A stretch of DNA of 64,000 bases from Murinocardiopsis flavida (GTDB taxonomy: Bacteria > Actinomycetota > Actinomycetes > Streptosporangiales > Streptosporangiaceae), in contig NZ_PYGA01000012.1 of NCBI RefSeq assembly GCF_003014485.1, positions 170,619 to 234,618 on the forward strand. Reading direction: 5' to 3'. Numbering within the stretch: position 1 is the first letter of the stretch; each line of letters opens with the position of its first letter. This document shows, one piece after another, positions 33,721-42,512 of this stretch. The position numbers and the translations under genes are program-made. Under the pieces are notes generated by a model. It saw nothing but the letters and a program-made list of their open reading frames with translations, was not told the DNA's origin and searched no databases.

Positions 33721-35466
33721 CTATGTCCTGGCGCGCTCCAGGGCGTCCCAGAATCCTTCGCGGAGCGCGTCGCGGACTTCGTCGCGGAGCAGGAAGTCGA
33801 TCGGCAGGGCCGAGCCCTGGAGCAGGCGCGCCTCAAGGTCGGACGGCATCCGCGGACGGCGGGCCAGTACCGCTTCCAGCCAGAGCATGGGTGCGTCGCG
33901 CGCGATCGACTCGGCGAAGTCGGAGCCCTCTTTGCGGGCGACCCGCACCGCCTCCTCGGCGCTGCGGGTCGCGGCCGCCCCGGGGGCGACGTAGTCGACG
34001 CGCGGGGTCGGGCTGGTGTAGGGCCCGTGCTGGACGCTGTGGTCGGGGCGGGGGCCAGTAGGTGAACCGAAGCCCGTGTGGGCGGCGGCGCTGCGTGCGC
34101 CGCTCTCAGTCCCCGTACTGACCCCATAGGTAGGGTTTGGGCCGCTGTTACCCCCGTATCCCGGGTTCTCCCCGGTGTTCGGTCCGTACCGCGGGTCCTG
34201 GCCCGGTGGTGTGCCCCTCGATGGCGGTATATCGCGTTCGTACTGGGTGCCGCCGCCCATCAGGGGGTCGCGGTGCGCGCCCGTGGTGTGGGGCCCCGGC
34301 CCGTAGCCCCCTTGGCGCTGGTCGTGCATGTTCGGGGCCGGGCCGCTCGCGGGGTCGCCGTAGGGGCGGGCGGCGCCGTTGGCAGGGTTCGCGAAGGACT
34401 GGTTGGGGCCCGTGGACGGGTTCGCGAACGAGGGGTTCGGCCCGGTCGAGGGGTTCCGGAACGACGGGTTGGGCCCCGTGGACGGGTTCGCGAAGGACGG
34501 ATTGGGGCCCGTCGACGGGTTCGGGAACCCGGGGTTCGCGCCCGCCGGCGGTGTGCCGCCCATGGGCGGCTGCTGCGGCGCCGGCGGGTGCGGCCGGCCC
34601 CCGGTGGGGAAGCCGTTGGCGTCGACCGGACCGGACGGCGTGCGGGAGGGGTCGATACCGCCGTTCTGCGGGGCCAGGTGGTCGCCGCGCTGCTGGGCGG
34701 CGATGCTCTGCTGCATGGCGCGGAGCTGCTCCATGGCCGACCCGGGAACGCGCCCCTGCGTGCCGGTGTCGTACATGGGCTCGGCCGCCGGGACCGGCAC
34801 CGGTGCGGGCTCGGGCCGGGCGGACCCGGCGTGCGCGGCAACGGGCTGGCGGACGGTGCTCGGCACGCTGTGGCCGTGTCCGTTGCCCATGGGCATGGTG
34901 GTGTCGACCGTGGGGTCGCCAGCCGCCGCGCCCGACAGCAGGGTGACGTGCGGGCGCAGGTGCCCCACGCCGATCTCGATGAGGTCGTCGCACTCGCGGC
35001 GCAGCGCGCGCGAGATGGTCCAGTTGCCCTCGACCGAGATGTGCACGACGGTGACGCGCACGCCGAGGTCCTGCACCTCGGAGACGACCTGCGCCATGTC
35101 CTCGTCGCCGCTCACGAGCACGGCGTCGCACAGCACCCCGGTGCGGGCGAGGGTCAGGACGTCGCGCTGGACGTAACTCTCGACCCCCTCCCTGCGGCCC
35201 GGCCGGATGCTCGCCGCCCGGAACTTGATGCCGGGGATGTCGGCGATTCCGTCCTGCTCCTGTGTGCGGCGGCCGTCGGCGGTGGCCTCGTACCAGTAGC
35301 AGCGGAGCAGCGGGAGGCCGGTGCGGTCGCTCGCCACCTCGGTGAGGAGCTGCATCAGCCCGGAGTAGTCCCACGACACGGAGTCGCGGTTGCGCGTGCC
35401 GTGCACGGCCATCGCGCCATCGGCGAGCAGGTAACCGGCGTCTACGAACAGCGCACAGCGATCCAC
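33721..35466 (-). CDS. NYN-domain (PIN-like/LabA-like) protein with Pro/Asn/Gly-rich repeat region
   Basis: 581 residues from GTG 35466. Residues 1-175 are a NYN domain: FVDAGY with D9, a middle RDVLTLARTGVLCDAVLVSG and GDEDM acidic cluster, typical of single-strand RNA nucleases of the LabA type. Residues 180-490 are low complexity, with four near-identical 11-residue units of the form NPSTGPNPSFA (DNA about 34390-34525). A conserved C-terminal block of about 525-581 (MPSDLEARLLQGSALPIDFL, RDEVRDALREGFWDALER) resembles that of other actinobacterial NYN proteins. It is probably an RNA-processing enzyme with a disordered, possibly phase-separating, middle part. Confidence 0.82.
   Translation of the reverse strand: MDRCALFVDAGYLLADGAMAVHGTRNRDSVSWDYSGLMQLLTEVASDRTGLPLLRCYWYEATADGRRTQEQDGIADIPGIKFRAASIRPGRREGVESYVQRDVLTLARTGVLCDAVLVSGDEDMAQVVSEVQDLGVRVTVVHISVEGNWTISRALRRECDDLIEIGVGHLRPHVTLLSGAAAGDPTVDTTMPMGNGHGHSVPSTVRQPVAAHAGSARPEPAPVPVPAAEPMYDTGTQGRVPGSAMEQLRAMQQSIAAQQRGDHLAPQNGGIDPSRTPSGPVDANGFPTGGRPHPPAPQQPPMGGTPPAGANPGFPNPSTGPNPSFANPSTGPNPSFRNPSTGPNPSFANPSTGPNQSFANPANGAARPYGDPASGPAPNMHDQRQGGYGPGPHTTGAHRDPLMGGGTQYERDIPPSRGTPPGQDPRYGPNTGENPGYGGNSGPNPTYGVSTGTESGARSAAAHTGFGSPTGPRPDHSVQHGPYTSPTPRVDYVAPGAAATRSAEEAVRVARKEGSDFAESIARDAPMLWLEAVLARRPRMPSDLEARLLQGSALPIDFLLRDEVRDALREGFWDALERART
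34390..34525 (-). repeat. 33-bp in-frame tandem repeats inside the NYN gene
   Basis: About four copies of a 33-base unit encoding NPSTGPNPSFA or close variants, flanked by partial units (NPGF, NPANG). They are in frame, so copy changes alter length without breaking the gene. Confidence 0.75.
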
Positions 35467-35704
35467 CCGACACCGTCCCTTCGTTCGGTCCGGCCGGCCC
35501 CGGCGGGTGCGGGGGAAGGAGGTCCTTCCGGCGTCCACCGCGCGGCCACGGACAAGCCGGGGCACAGCCTAGCCAAGTCTGTGCGGATTTGCGTGCCCGC
35601 ACCGCCTCGCGGTGTCGCATCGGACGGCGCGGTGCGGGTCGGGGTCGGACCCCCGCACAGGCCGCCACCTGCGGTGACCATGGGGTCACGGCACTTCGGG
35701 TGTC

Positions 35705-38560
35705 TCATGTTCGCATGGACGATGTGACGGCGACGACCCCGGCGAGGTAGGCGTCGCCGGTCGATACGAGATTGAGCTCCGGCCGGTCCGGGAGCCGCGA
35801 GCTGAAGCGCGCGACGTCGTTGCCGAAGGTCAGGGTGTCCCCGACCGCTCCGCGCGACGCGCTCGCGAACGCGTTTCCGGCGGTGCGCCGCGCCCCCTGC
35901 GGGGTGAGCGGGGCGTCGTTCAGCAGGACCCGGTCGCCCTCCAGCCCGGCGTCGCCCTCCCATGCCGCGACGTCCACGGTGGCGGGCACCGCCCTCGGGG
36001 TCAGCCCGGCGAGCGGGAAGCGCAGCCCGCTCTCGTCCTGGAAGACGCTGCCCGTGCCGTCGAGGACCATGGCCTGGTTGTACGCCTCAGCGGGGTCCTC
36101 CAGCACCACGACCAGGCTCCACCCGGCGTAGGCGCTCACGCCGGTCTCGGTGGGGGCGTCGGCGACCCACCACTCGCCCCCGCCGTGCGCGGCGACCTGC
36201 TCGGTGACGTCGGCGAACGCCTTGTAGGCGGAGTACCCGGGGAGTTCCGCCGACTCGACCTCCGAGGCGCGGACCGTGGTGTAGGCGGCGGCGCCGGGCC
36301 CGCGCAGCTTCGCGTCGGCGCCCTCGCGCGCGCCCACACCGGAGAAGTACAGCCCGGCCCAGCGGACCTTGCCGCCCTCGGGCAGGGTCCAGCGCGCGGA
36401 ACTGGACGACGTGGTCGACGGGTCGCGGTCGCGGTCCATCGGCCGCATGTCCCACAGGTCGTTGTCGAGCTTGTCGCCCTTGCGCTGCTGCGCCTGCGCG
36501 CACGGGCCGTCGTCGTCCGGCGGCTCGGGCGAAGAGCTCGGCGGGGCCGAGGGGGTGGGGTCGGCGGGTGCGGTGGGCGCGGGGGCGGGGTCGTCCGGGA
36601 TCGGGAGCCGGGGCAGGCGCGGCGGCGCAGTGGGCGCCGTGGGTTTCGGCGGCTCGGGCGCGCGCAGGCCGGGGCCTTCGGTCGGGGCGTCCCCGCCGGG
36701 CAGGGCCGGGGGCGCGGGCCGGTCGTCGGCGTCGGGGCCGCCGGGCGGGGCCGTGGGCGGGGTCGTGGGCGGGGTCGGCACGGCAGGGCCGGTCGGCGGG
36801 TCGGTCGGGGTGTCGGCCGGGGTGTCGGGCCACCACGGCCACGGGTGCCCGTCGCCGCCCTCGTCCTCCTCCTCTTCCTCATCGACGCAGCTCAGGAGGG
36901 CGTTGCCGACCGATTCGGTGCGCACGGGGCCGGCGGTGGCGTAGCGCGCCGCCATGCCCTCGGGGTCGACGCCGTGGCTGCCCTCGCCGACGGCGTCGGC
37001 GGTGCCGGAGCTGACGGAGATGCGCGGCGGGTCGCCCTCGCTCGCGTTGCCGGCGACGTCGACGTCGAGGTACTCGGAGCTGTCGGCACCGGCGTCCATG
37101 CCCATGAGCACGCACTCGGCGCCGGTGTCGGCGGGGCTGCAGGTCCAGCCGTCGCCGCCGGCCTCGGGTGCGGGGGCCGCCGGTGCGGCGTTGCCCCGGC
37201 CCGGCGCCGACGTCAGGGTGACCCCCTCGGGCAGGTCGATCGATGCCACGACGTCCTCGGCGGTGCGCTCGCCCGTGTTGCGGACGTTCATCACGATGAT
37301 CCCGGGCTTGCCGGGGACCAGGGAGCCGACGGGGTCGATCTCCGCGGCGAACGCCGGCGTGCCGGGGGGCCGCGGCGGTTTCGGGGACGGCGCGGGGTCG
37401 CGGGGGTCGTCGGGCCGCGCCGGATCGGGGGCGGCCGGGTCGTCGGGGTCGGCCGGCGGATCGGCCTGGGGGGCGCCGGGCGGCGCAGCGGGCGGGGCGC
37501 CGGGCGGGTTGCCGCCCCCTCCGCCGCCGCTGCCGCCGCCCGGCCCGCCGCCGGAACCGCCGCCACCGCCGCCGTCTCCCGGCGGGGCGGGCTGCCCCGG
37601 CGCCGCAGCGGGCTGCTCGGGCTGCGGCCGCAGGGGCTGCTCGTCGCTGACCAGCGCCAGCGCGGCGGCGGCCGCGACGGCCACCGCTGCGGCACCCGCC
37701 GCGGTGGCCTGCTGCTGGCGCTTGGGCATCCGCCCCCACCAGCCGCCGGAGAACGCTCCGGCGGGCAGCGCGGCGAGGTACCCGGCCGCCGCGGGGCCGG
37801 CGAACAGGGGGAGGACGATCCCGCGCAGCCCGACGTTGACGTCCATGAGTTCGGCGTAGACCGCGCGGCAGTCGCCGCAGCCGTCGAGGTGGCGGTCGAC
37901 CGACGCGGTGTCGCGCTTGGCGAGCCCGTCCCTGACGTAGGCGCCGAGCTGATCGAGCGTCGGGCGGCACGACTCGGCGGGGGCGCCGCTGGCGAGGTGC
38001 ATCTGGAGGTACGCCTGGCGCAGCCCCTCGCGCGCCCGGTAGGCCAGCGCCGCGACACTGTTGGCGCTCATGCCCAGGTGGGGCGCCACCTCCCCGGGTT
38101 TGCTCCCCTCGATCTCGGTGTGCCACAGCACCGACTGCCACCGCTCGGGCAGGGAGAGGAAGGCGCGGGCGATCAGGGAGCGCTCCAGTCCTTCGAGCGC
38201 GGGGTCGACAAAGGGCTCGCCGCGGTCGAAGGACTCCATGTCGTCGGTGACGACCTGCCGCTTGTCGCCTCTGGAGCGGTCGTAGACGACGTGCCGCACC
38301 GCGGTCAGCAGGTACGGGCGGAAGCCGTCGCGGGGGCCGCCCCCGCGCTGCACGACGCTCAGCACCCGGGTGAACGCCTCGGCGACGACGTCGTCGACCT
38401 CGGCGTCGCCGCGCACCATCTGCCGGGCGAGGCCGCGGGCCGCGCCGTGATGGCGCTCGTACAGGGTCGCGTACGCCCCGGTGTCGCCTTCGCGAACAGC
38501 GTCGATCAGCCGATCGTCACCTGAGAGCACCTCGGTGTAGTCGTGCTGCGGCTCCGTCAT
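35705..38560 (-). CDS. Sigma factor fused to zinc-finger anti-sigma motif, membrane helix and large ectodomain
   Basis: 951 residues from ATG 38560 (GGAGAGG upstream). Residues 20-95 are sigma region 2 and 135-185 sigma region 4 of an ECF-type factor. Residues 224-231 hold the HxxxCxxC motif (H224, C228, C231) of ZAS anti-sigma domains. A membrane helix follows at about 286-305. The rest is outside: a long Gly/Pro/Asp-rich linker, a DUF11-like Ig domain (about 425-530), a second Pro-rich linker, and a C-terminal beta-rich domain (about 690-951). The arrangement puts sensor, anti-sigma and sigma in one chain. Fused sigma factors with C-terminal extensions are known in Actinobacteria, but the ectodomain is large. 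Release would need proteolysis. Confidence 0.88.
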   Translation of the reverse strand: MTEPQHDYTEVLSGDDRLIDAVREGDTGAYATLYERHHGAARGLARQMVRGDAEVDDVVAEAFTRVLSVVQRGGGPRDGFRPYLLTAVRHVVYDRSRGDKRQVVTDDMESFDRGEPFVDPALEGLERSLIARAFLSLPERWQSVLWHTEIEGSKPGEVAPHLGMSANSVAALAYRAREGLRQAYLQMHLASGAPAESCRPTLDQLGAYVRDGLAKRDTASVDRHLDGCGDCRAVYAELMDVNVGLRGIVLPLFAGPAAAGYLAALPAGAFSGGWWGRMPKRQQQATAAGAAAVAVAAAAALALVSDEQPLRPQPEQPAAAPGQPAPPGDGGGGGGSGGGPGGGSGGGGGGNPPGAPPAAPPGAPQADPPADPDDPAAPDPARPDDPRDPAPSPKPPRPPGTPAFAAEIDPVGSLVPGKPGIIVMNVRNTGERTAEDVVASIDLPEGVTLTSAPGRGNAAPAAPAPEAGGDGWTCSPADTGAECVLMGMDAGADSSEYLDVDVAGNASEGDPPRISVSSGTADAVGEGSHGVDPEGMAARYATAGPVRTESVGNALLSCVDEEEEEDEGGDGHPWPWWPDTPADTPTDPPTGPAVPTPPTTPPTAPPGGPDADDRPAPPALPGGDAPTEGPGLRAPEPPKPTAPTAPPRLPRLPIPDDPAPAPTAPADPTPSAPPSSSPEPPDDDGPCAQAQQRKGDKLDNDLWDMRPMDRDRDPSTTSSSSARWTLPEGGKVRWAGLYFSGVGAREGADAKLRGPGAAAYTTVRASEVESAELPGYSAYKAFADVTEQVAAHGGGEWWVADAPTETGVSAYAGWSLVVVLEDPAEAYNQAMVLDGTGSVFQDESGLRFPLAGLTPRAVPATVDVAAWEGDAGLEGDRVLLNDAPLTPQGARRTAGNAFASASRGAVGDTLTFGNDVARFSSRLPDRPELNLVSTGDAYLAGVVAVTSSMRT

Positions 38561-38841
38561 GGCCTGACCTCTCCACTGGCGCCGGGTGTCCCCATCGGCG
38601 CAACGGCGGGCGCTCAGCGGGGCCACTGAGCGCCCGCGCCCCTCCACTCGCTCTTTGCCTCTGCGTGACTCTTCGATTACCGCGAGATCACCTACGGAAA
38701 ATATCTCCTAACCCGCGTCATGACCGCCAGCATTCCGCGTGATTGGGGGTGAAGACGCTCGCGGCGGCCCTCCGGAACGGGGGCGGGCCGCCTCGGGCGG
38801 ACCCGACCGGCGGAGTACCGAGCAATCAGGAGGAGGCCAGC

Positions 38842-39597
38842 ATGGGGAGGTCCGAGGCGGACGGCCGCAGCCTGGTCAGCGGCGCGAGAACCGGGTCGAG
38901 GCGACGGCTGCGGGCGCAATGGTGCGCCCGCAGCCGGTCGGCGGGGTGGGACCCGCCCGACGACTGGTGGACCCCGGCGGTCGACGCGGTCTGCGCGGCT
39001 GCGGCGGCCGGTGCGGACATGACCTCCGACTGCGCGCGGTTCGGCCGGGCGCGGGCGCGGTCGGGGCGGACGATCGGCACGGCACTGGACGACTTCGCCG
39101 CGCTGTGCCAGGTGCTCGACTGGGACGAGCCACCGTTCCCACTGGTGAAGGCGCTGGCCGAGGGGTGGGTCGACGGCGGCCGGTCGACGGAGGACTGCCA
39201 GGACCCCCTCACCGGCCTGGCGACAACGGCCTACCTGCGCACCCGCCTCAGCGAGCTGTACCGGGGCGCTGCGGTGTCCCCCGCGCTGACCCACCGGATG
39301 GTCATCGTCTCGCTGGACGGTTCGGCCGACCCGTGGCGGCGCACCGCGCAGCTGATCGTCATGGGCCACGAACTGCGCCGCTACTTCTCGCACGGGGAGT
39401 CGCTCGCGCTCCTCAGCAGGAGCCGCATGTGCGCGCTGGCGCCGGTCGACACCGGGCTGCCGGACCGGGTCGCCTCGATCCGGCGCGACTTCGGGCGCGA
39501 GCACCAGGCCGAGGTGTGGAGCGTGCCGCTCCCCGCGACCTACGAGCACGCATGGGAGTTCGTGAGCGACGTGGGGAAGCCGCCAATGGAGACCTGA
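38842..39597 (+). CDS. Hypothetical protein with degenerate GGDEF-like domain
   Basis: 251 residues from ATG 38842 (AGGAGGAGG upstream). Residues about 115-225 begin with DPLTGLATTAYLRTRLSEL, which is the typical DxLTGLxNRxxL entry to GGDEF domains, and continue with a matching strand/helix pattern (MVIVSLDGS ... LIVMGHELRRYFSHGESLAL). The GG(D/E)EF active-site motif itself is absent, so it cannot make c-di-GMP. The N-terminal 115 residues are not recognised. It may be a nucleotide-binding relic. Confidence 0.65.
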   Translation: MGRSEADGRSLVSGARTGSRRRLRAQWCARSRSAGWDPPDDWWTPAVDAVCAAAAAGADMTSDCARFGRARARSGRTIGTALDDFAALCQVLDWDEPPFPLVKALAEGWVDGGRSTEDCQDPLTGLATTAYLRTRLSELYRGAAVSPALTHRMVIVSLDGSADPWRRTAQLIVMGHELRRYFSHGESLALLSRSRMCALAPVDTGLPDRVASIRRDFGREHQAEVWSVPLPATYEHAWEFVSDVGKPPMET

Positions 39598-39796
39598 CCC
39601 CCGAACGCCGCCGGCGCGACGGTCTGGTTCGAGGGGGCTGGACCGAATGCCGGCGGCAGGGCCGGTCGCGGCCGTCCGCTGAGGGGGCGGACACCGCGCC
39701 GGCCGCCGGAGCCTTCGGGCTCCGGCTGAAGGCCGGTCCGGATCCGGGTCTTCTGGCCCTCATGGGAGAGGGCGGCCTCGTGAACCGACCGGTAAT

Positions 39797-39826
39797 CCGG
39801 TGAACGCTACCCGTCGCGTTCACCGG
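39797..39826. terminator. Hairpin terminator between convergent genes
   Basis: CCGGTGAACGC (39797-39807) pairs with GCGTTCACCGG (39816-39826), an 11-bp perfect stem with an 8-base loop, between the GGDEF-like gene (plus) and the PepSY gene (minus). No supported gene lies in 39598-39948. Confidence 0.75.
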
Positions 39827-39948
39827 ACGTAGAAAGGGGCGCGTCCGCAAGGGGAGGCGGGCGCGCCCCGACCATTCGTCCCGTGATGGGACGTCGGTCC
39901 GATGCCGTGGCCGGAGATCCGGAACGCCGGCCGGCCGACCGGCCCGGA

Positions 39949-40701
39949 TCAGTCGTCGTCGCCGGCGAGGACCTTGCCGCTCTTGGCGTCGATGGCGACC
40001 TCGCCGCCGTCGTCGCCGCCGCGGTCATCGCGGTCGTCGTCGCCGTCGTCGTCACCGTTGTCGTCGCGGTCGTCACCGTTGTCGTCGCGGTCGCCGCCGT
40101 TGTCGTCGCGGTCGCCGCCGGCGCCCTCGAAGCTCCAGTGCGCGATGCGGTCGTCCCGGTCGTCCCGGTCGTCCCGGTCGTCATCGCGGTCATTGTCGCG
40201 GCCGTCGAACCCGGCCTCGGTCGGTGCGGCGCCCAGGTCCTTCTCGGCGGCCTTGTAGGCCTCTGTGAGACTCACCTTCGCGTCGACCGCCTGGAGGTCC
40301 TCGGCGTCGGCGCTGCCGTCGCGGTCCGACTGGGCCTTGCCGGTCGCGGCGTCGACGCGGACGTCGTAGTCGCGCTTGCCGTCGGCGACGACGACCTCGG
40401 CCTCCCAGGTGCCGTCGTCGAGCTCGATGCTGTGGACGACCCCGCCGGGCACCTCGTCGGCTGCGATCCCGGCCGCCTTGAGCAGGTCGATCTTTGGCGC
40501 GCCGCTCTGGCCGCCCGTGCCGCCCTTGCCGTTCTCGGTGCCGTCGCCGGCGGCGGTGACCGTGTTGGCGCCGGATCCGGCGGCGGGGCCGCCGCCGTCG
40601 TCGGTGGCGATGGCGAGCCCCGCGCCGCCGAGTGCGAGGAGGCCGACGGTCGCACCGCCGGCGATGAACATCGGGGTCCTACCGAAGGACGTCGTGCGCA
40701 T
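39949..40701 (-). CDS. PepSY-domain exported protein with Asp/Arg-rich tail
   Basis: 250 residues from ATG 40701. A signal or anchor segment spans about 11-33 (MFIAGGATVGLLALGGAGLA). A PepSY-like region covers about 70-125 (LLKAAGIAADEVPGGVVHSI; YDVRVDAATGKAQ), then a second partial unit interrupted by long Asp/Arg/Asn repeats (about 165-230), ending with VAIDAKSGKVLAGDDD. PepSY domains are linked to protease inhibition and extracytoplasmic sensing. The acidic tail may bind cations. The gene's repeats (GTCGTCGCGG-like) make it prone to slippage. Confidence 0.82.
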   Translation of the reverse strand: MRTTSFGRTPMFIAGGATVGLLALGGAGLAIATDDGGGPAAGSGANTVTAAGDGTENGKGGTGGQSGAPKIDLLKAAGIAADEVPGGVVHSIELDDGTWEAEVVVADGKRDYDVRVDAATGKAQSDRDGSADAEDLQAVDAKVSLTEAYKAAEKDLGAAPTEAGFDGRDNDRDDDRDDRDDRDDRIAHWSFEGAGGDRDDNGGDRDDNGDDRDDNGDDDGDDDRDDRGGDDGGEVAIDAKSGKVLAGDDD

Positions 40702-40827
40702 GTCGGTTCCTTGTCGATCGGCGATTCGTGTCGCTTGCGTCGTTTCGCTTGCAAGACCCACTCTCGCCGAGCGCGCACTAGCCGCACGCTGCCGCAGGGT
40801 TAACGCGCCCCTAAACGCGCGGCGGCG

Positions 40828-41460
40828 CTACTCGGCGAGCAGCGCGTCGACGAGGGCCACGGGGTCGCCACCCGTCCGGACCAGGTCGGACACCGGCCAG
40901 CCGCGCAGGCCGGCGAGTCGCGCGCAGGCGGCGAAGCGGGGATCGGTGAGCAGGTAGCGGCACGGGGCGTCGGGCCAGTCCGGTGCCGGCGGCAGCGCCT
41001 CCGTGTAGAAGTCGGGCGGGCGGGGCGCGGCCGCCCCCGCGACGGCGAGGCCGCCCGCAGCGGGCCGGGCGGCCGTCCCGTCCTCCTCCGGCAGCCCGGC
41101 GGGGACCTGCGCGGCGACGAGGCCGGCCCGGTCGGTGCCGCCGGGTTGCGGCAGCAGCGCGTCGACCAGCGCGTACCCGGCGACCGGGCGCCGCGCCGCC
41201 CGCTGCGCGGCCGCGATGGGCGGCAGCAGCGGGCCGGCCCCCGCCGCCGCGACCAGCAGCAGCGGGGTGTCCGGCGCGGCCGCGGCGATCTCCAGGCTGG
41301 CGCGGGCGACGTAGCGCGCGGCGTAGGGCGGCCGGTCGTCGTCGCCGATCGCGGGTGCCAGCGGGGAGCGGCCCCGCCGCAGCAGCTCCGCCGCGACGGC
41401 GTCCCACCCCGATGCCGCCCTGCCAGGCCCGTGCAGCAGGACGGGCGTCGCGGGTGTCAC
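40828..41460 (-). CDS. Alpha/beta-hydrolase-like protein
   Basis: 210 residues from a GTG at 41460 that overlaps the cutA stop (GTGA). The first strand and loop (VLLHGPGRAASGWDAVAAEL) look like the oxyanion-loop region of alpha/beta hydrolases. The nucleophile elbow would be LLVAAAGAGPLLPPIA, which has no Ser, Cys or Asp nucleophile, so activity is doubtful. It is translationally coupled to cutA. Confidence 0.65.
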   Translation of the reverse strand: MTPATPVLLHGPGRAASGWDAVAAELLRRGRSPLAPAIGDDDRPPYAARYVARASLEIAAAAPDTPLLLVAAAGAGPLLPPIAAAQRAARRPVAGYALVDALLPQPGGTDRAGLVAAQVPAGLPEEDGTAARPAAGGLAVAGAAAPRPPDFYTEALPPAPDWPDAPCRYLLTDPRFAACARLAGLRGWPVSDLVRTGGDPVALVDALLAE

Positions 41461-41801
41461 GTGCCCGCCCGGGTCTCGGCGGCGACCCACTCCAGGTACA
41501 GCGGGTTGCCGCCGACGATCGGCGTCGCGACGACCTCGGGGACGTCGTAGGTGTGCTCGGCGACCAGGTGCGCGGTCAGCGCGTCGAGGCGGTCGGCCGA
41601 GGTCTTGCAGACGATGGTCCACTCCTCGTCGCGGCACACCTCGCCCGCCCACCGGTAGAAGCTCACGATCGGCCCGCCGACCTGCGCGCACGCCGCGAGG
41701 CGCGCCGCGATGACCGAGTCGGCGAGCCGCTCGGCCTCCTCTCGTGCGTCGGTGGTGACCTCCACCCGGACCGGTCCGGTGCCCGTCCCCGGATCGCTCA
41801 T
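41457..41801 (-). CDS. cutA: CutA-like divalent-cation tolerance protein
   Basis: 114 residues from ATG 41801 with AGGAG upstream; an ATG 69 bases earlier gives a poor N-terminus. Family motifs: AARLAACAQVGGPIVSFYRW, GEVCRDEEWTIVCKT and PEVVATPIVGGNPLYLEWV. CutA proteins form very stable trimers; the link to copper tolerance is from E. coli and may not hold here. Confidence 0.9.
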   Translation of the reverse strand: MSDPGTGTGPVRVEVTTDAREEAERLADSVIAARLAACAQVGGPIVSFYRWAGEVCRDEEWTIVCKTSADRLDALTAHLVAEHTYDVPEVVATPIVGGNPLYLEWVAAETRAGT

Positions 41802-41903
41802 CGCGCGTCTCCTCTCTCCGCTGCCGTCGACCGGTGCCGCGCGCCGCGGCCGGTGCCCCCATCCGACCATGGAGCGGGTGCGCTGCGGTTAGGCTCGGGG
41901 CCC

Positions 41904-42437
41904 ATGAGCGATCGCGCTGACCTCCTCAGCTTCATCACCGCCAAGGCCGTCGTCCACGGCACGGTCACCCTGTCGTCCGGTATCCAGGCCGACTACTACG
42001 TCGATCTGCGCCGGGTCACCCTCGACGGCGACGCCGCCCCGGTCGTCGGCAGGGTCATGCTCGACGCCACCGCCGATCTCGGCTACGACGCGGTCGGCGG
42101 CCTCACCCTCGGCGCCGACCCGGTGGCGGCGGCCATGCTGCACGCGGCGGCGGCCCGCGGTCGGGCGCTCGACTCGTTCGTCGTCCGCAAGGAGGGCAAG
42201 GCGCACGGCCTGCAACGGCGCATCGAGGGCCCCGACGTCAAGGGGCGCCGGGTGCTCGCCGTCGAGGACACCTCGACCACCGGGGGCTCGGTGCTGACAG
42301 CGGTGGAGGCGCTGCGCGAGGAGGGCGCCGAGGTCGTGGGGGTGGCGGTGATCGTCGACCGCGGCGCGGGCGACGCGGTGGCACAGGCCGACCTGGAGTA
42401 CCGCGCCGCGTTCACGCTGCCGGACCTGGGCCTCTGA
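41904..42437 (+). CDS. pyrE: Orotate phosphoribosyltransferase
   Basis: 177 residues. It joins orotate to PRPP in pyrimidine synthesis. The PRPP-binding loop motif is VLAVEDTSTTGGSVLTAVEA, and KEGKAHG carries the catalytic Lys of the flexible loop. The length fits the family. It starts 102 bases from the divergent cutA; no clear ribosome-binding site is seen upstream, so a very short leader is possible. Confidence 0.95.
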   Translation: MSDRADLLSFITAKAVVHGTVTLSSGIQADYYVDLRRVTLDGDAAPVVGRVMLDATADLGYDAVGGLTLGADPVAAAMLHAAAARGRALDSFVVRKEGKAHGLQRRIEGPDVKGRRVLAVEDTSTTGGSVLTAVEALREEGAEVVGVAVIVDRGAGDAVAQADLEYRAAFTLPDLGL

Positions 42438-42475
42438 CCCGCGCCGCTGCCGGACCTGGGTCTCTGAACTGCGCC
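42416..42475. repeat. 30-bp tandem duplication of the pyrE 3' end
   Basis: The last codons of pyrE with the stop (42416-42445) are followed at once by a copy (42446-42475) that matches at 27 of 30 bases. The second copy is noncoding. A further partial echo (CTGACCTGGATCTC) follows. This is a local duplication, probably recent. Confidence 0.75.
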
Positions 42476-42512
42476 TCTGACCTGGATCTCCGGCCTGCGC
42501 CTCGGAGAGCCG

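Noticed and set aside
34380..34540. CRISPR-like array
   Set aside because: The 33-base units are contiguous and in frame in the NYN gene, with no spacers and no cas genes nearby.
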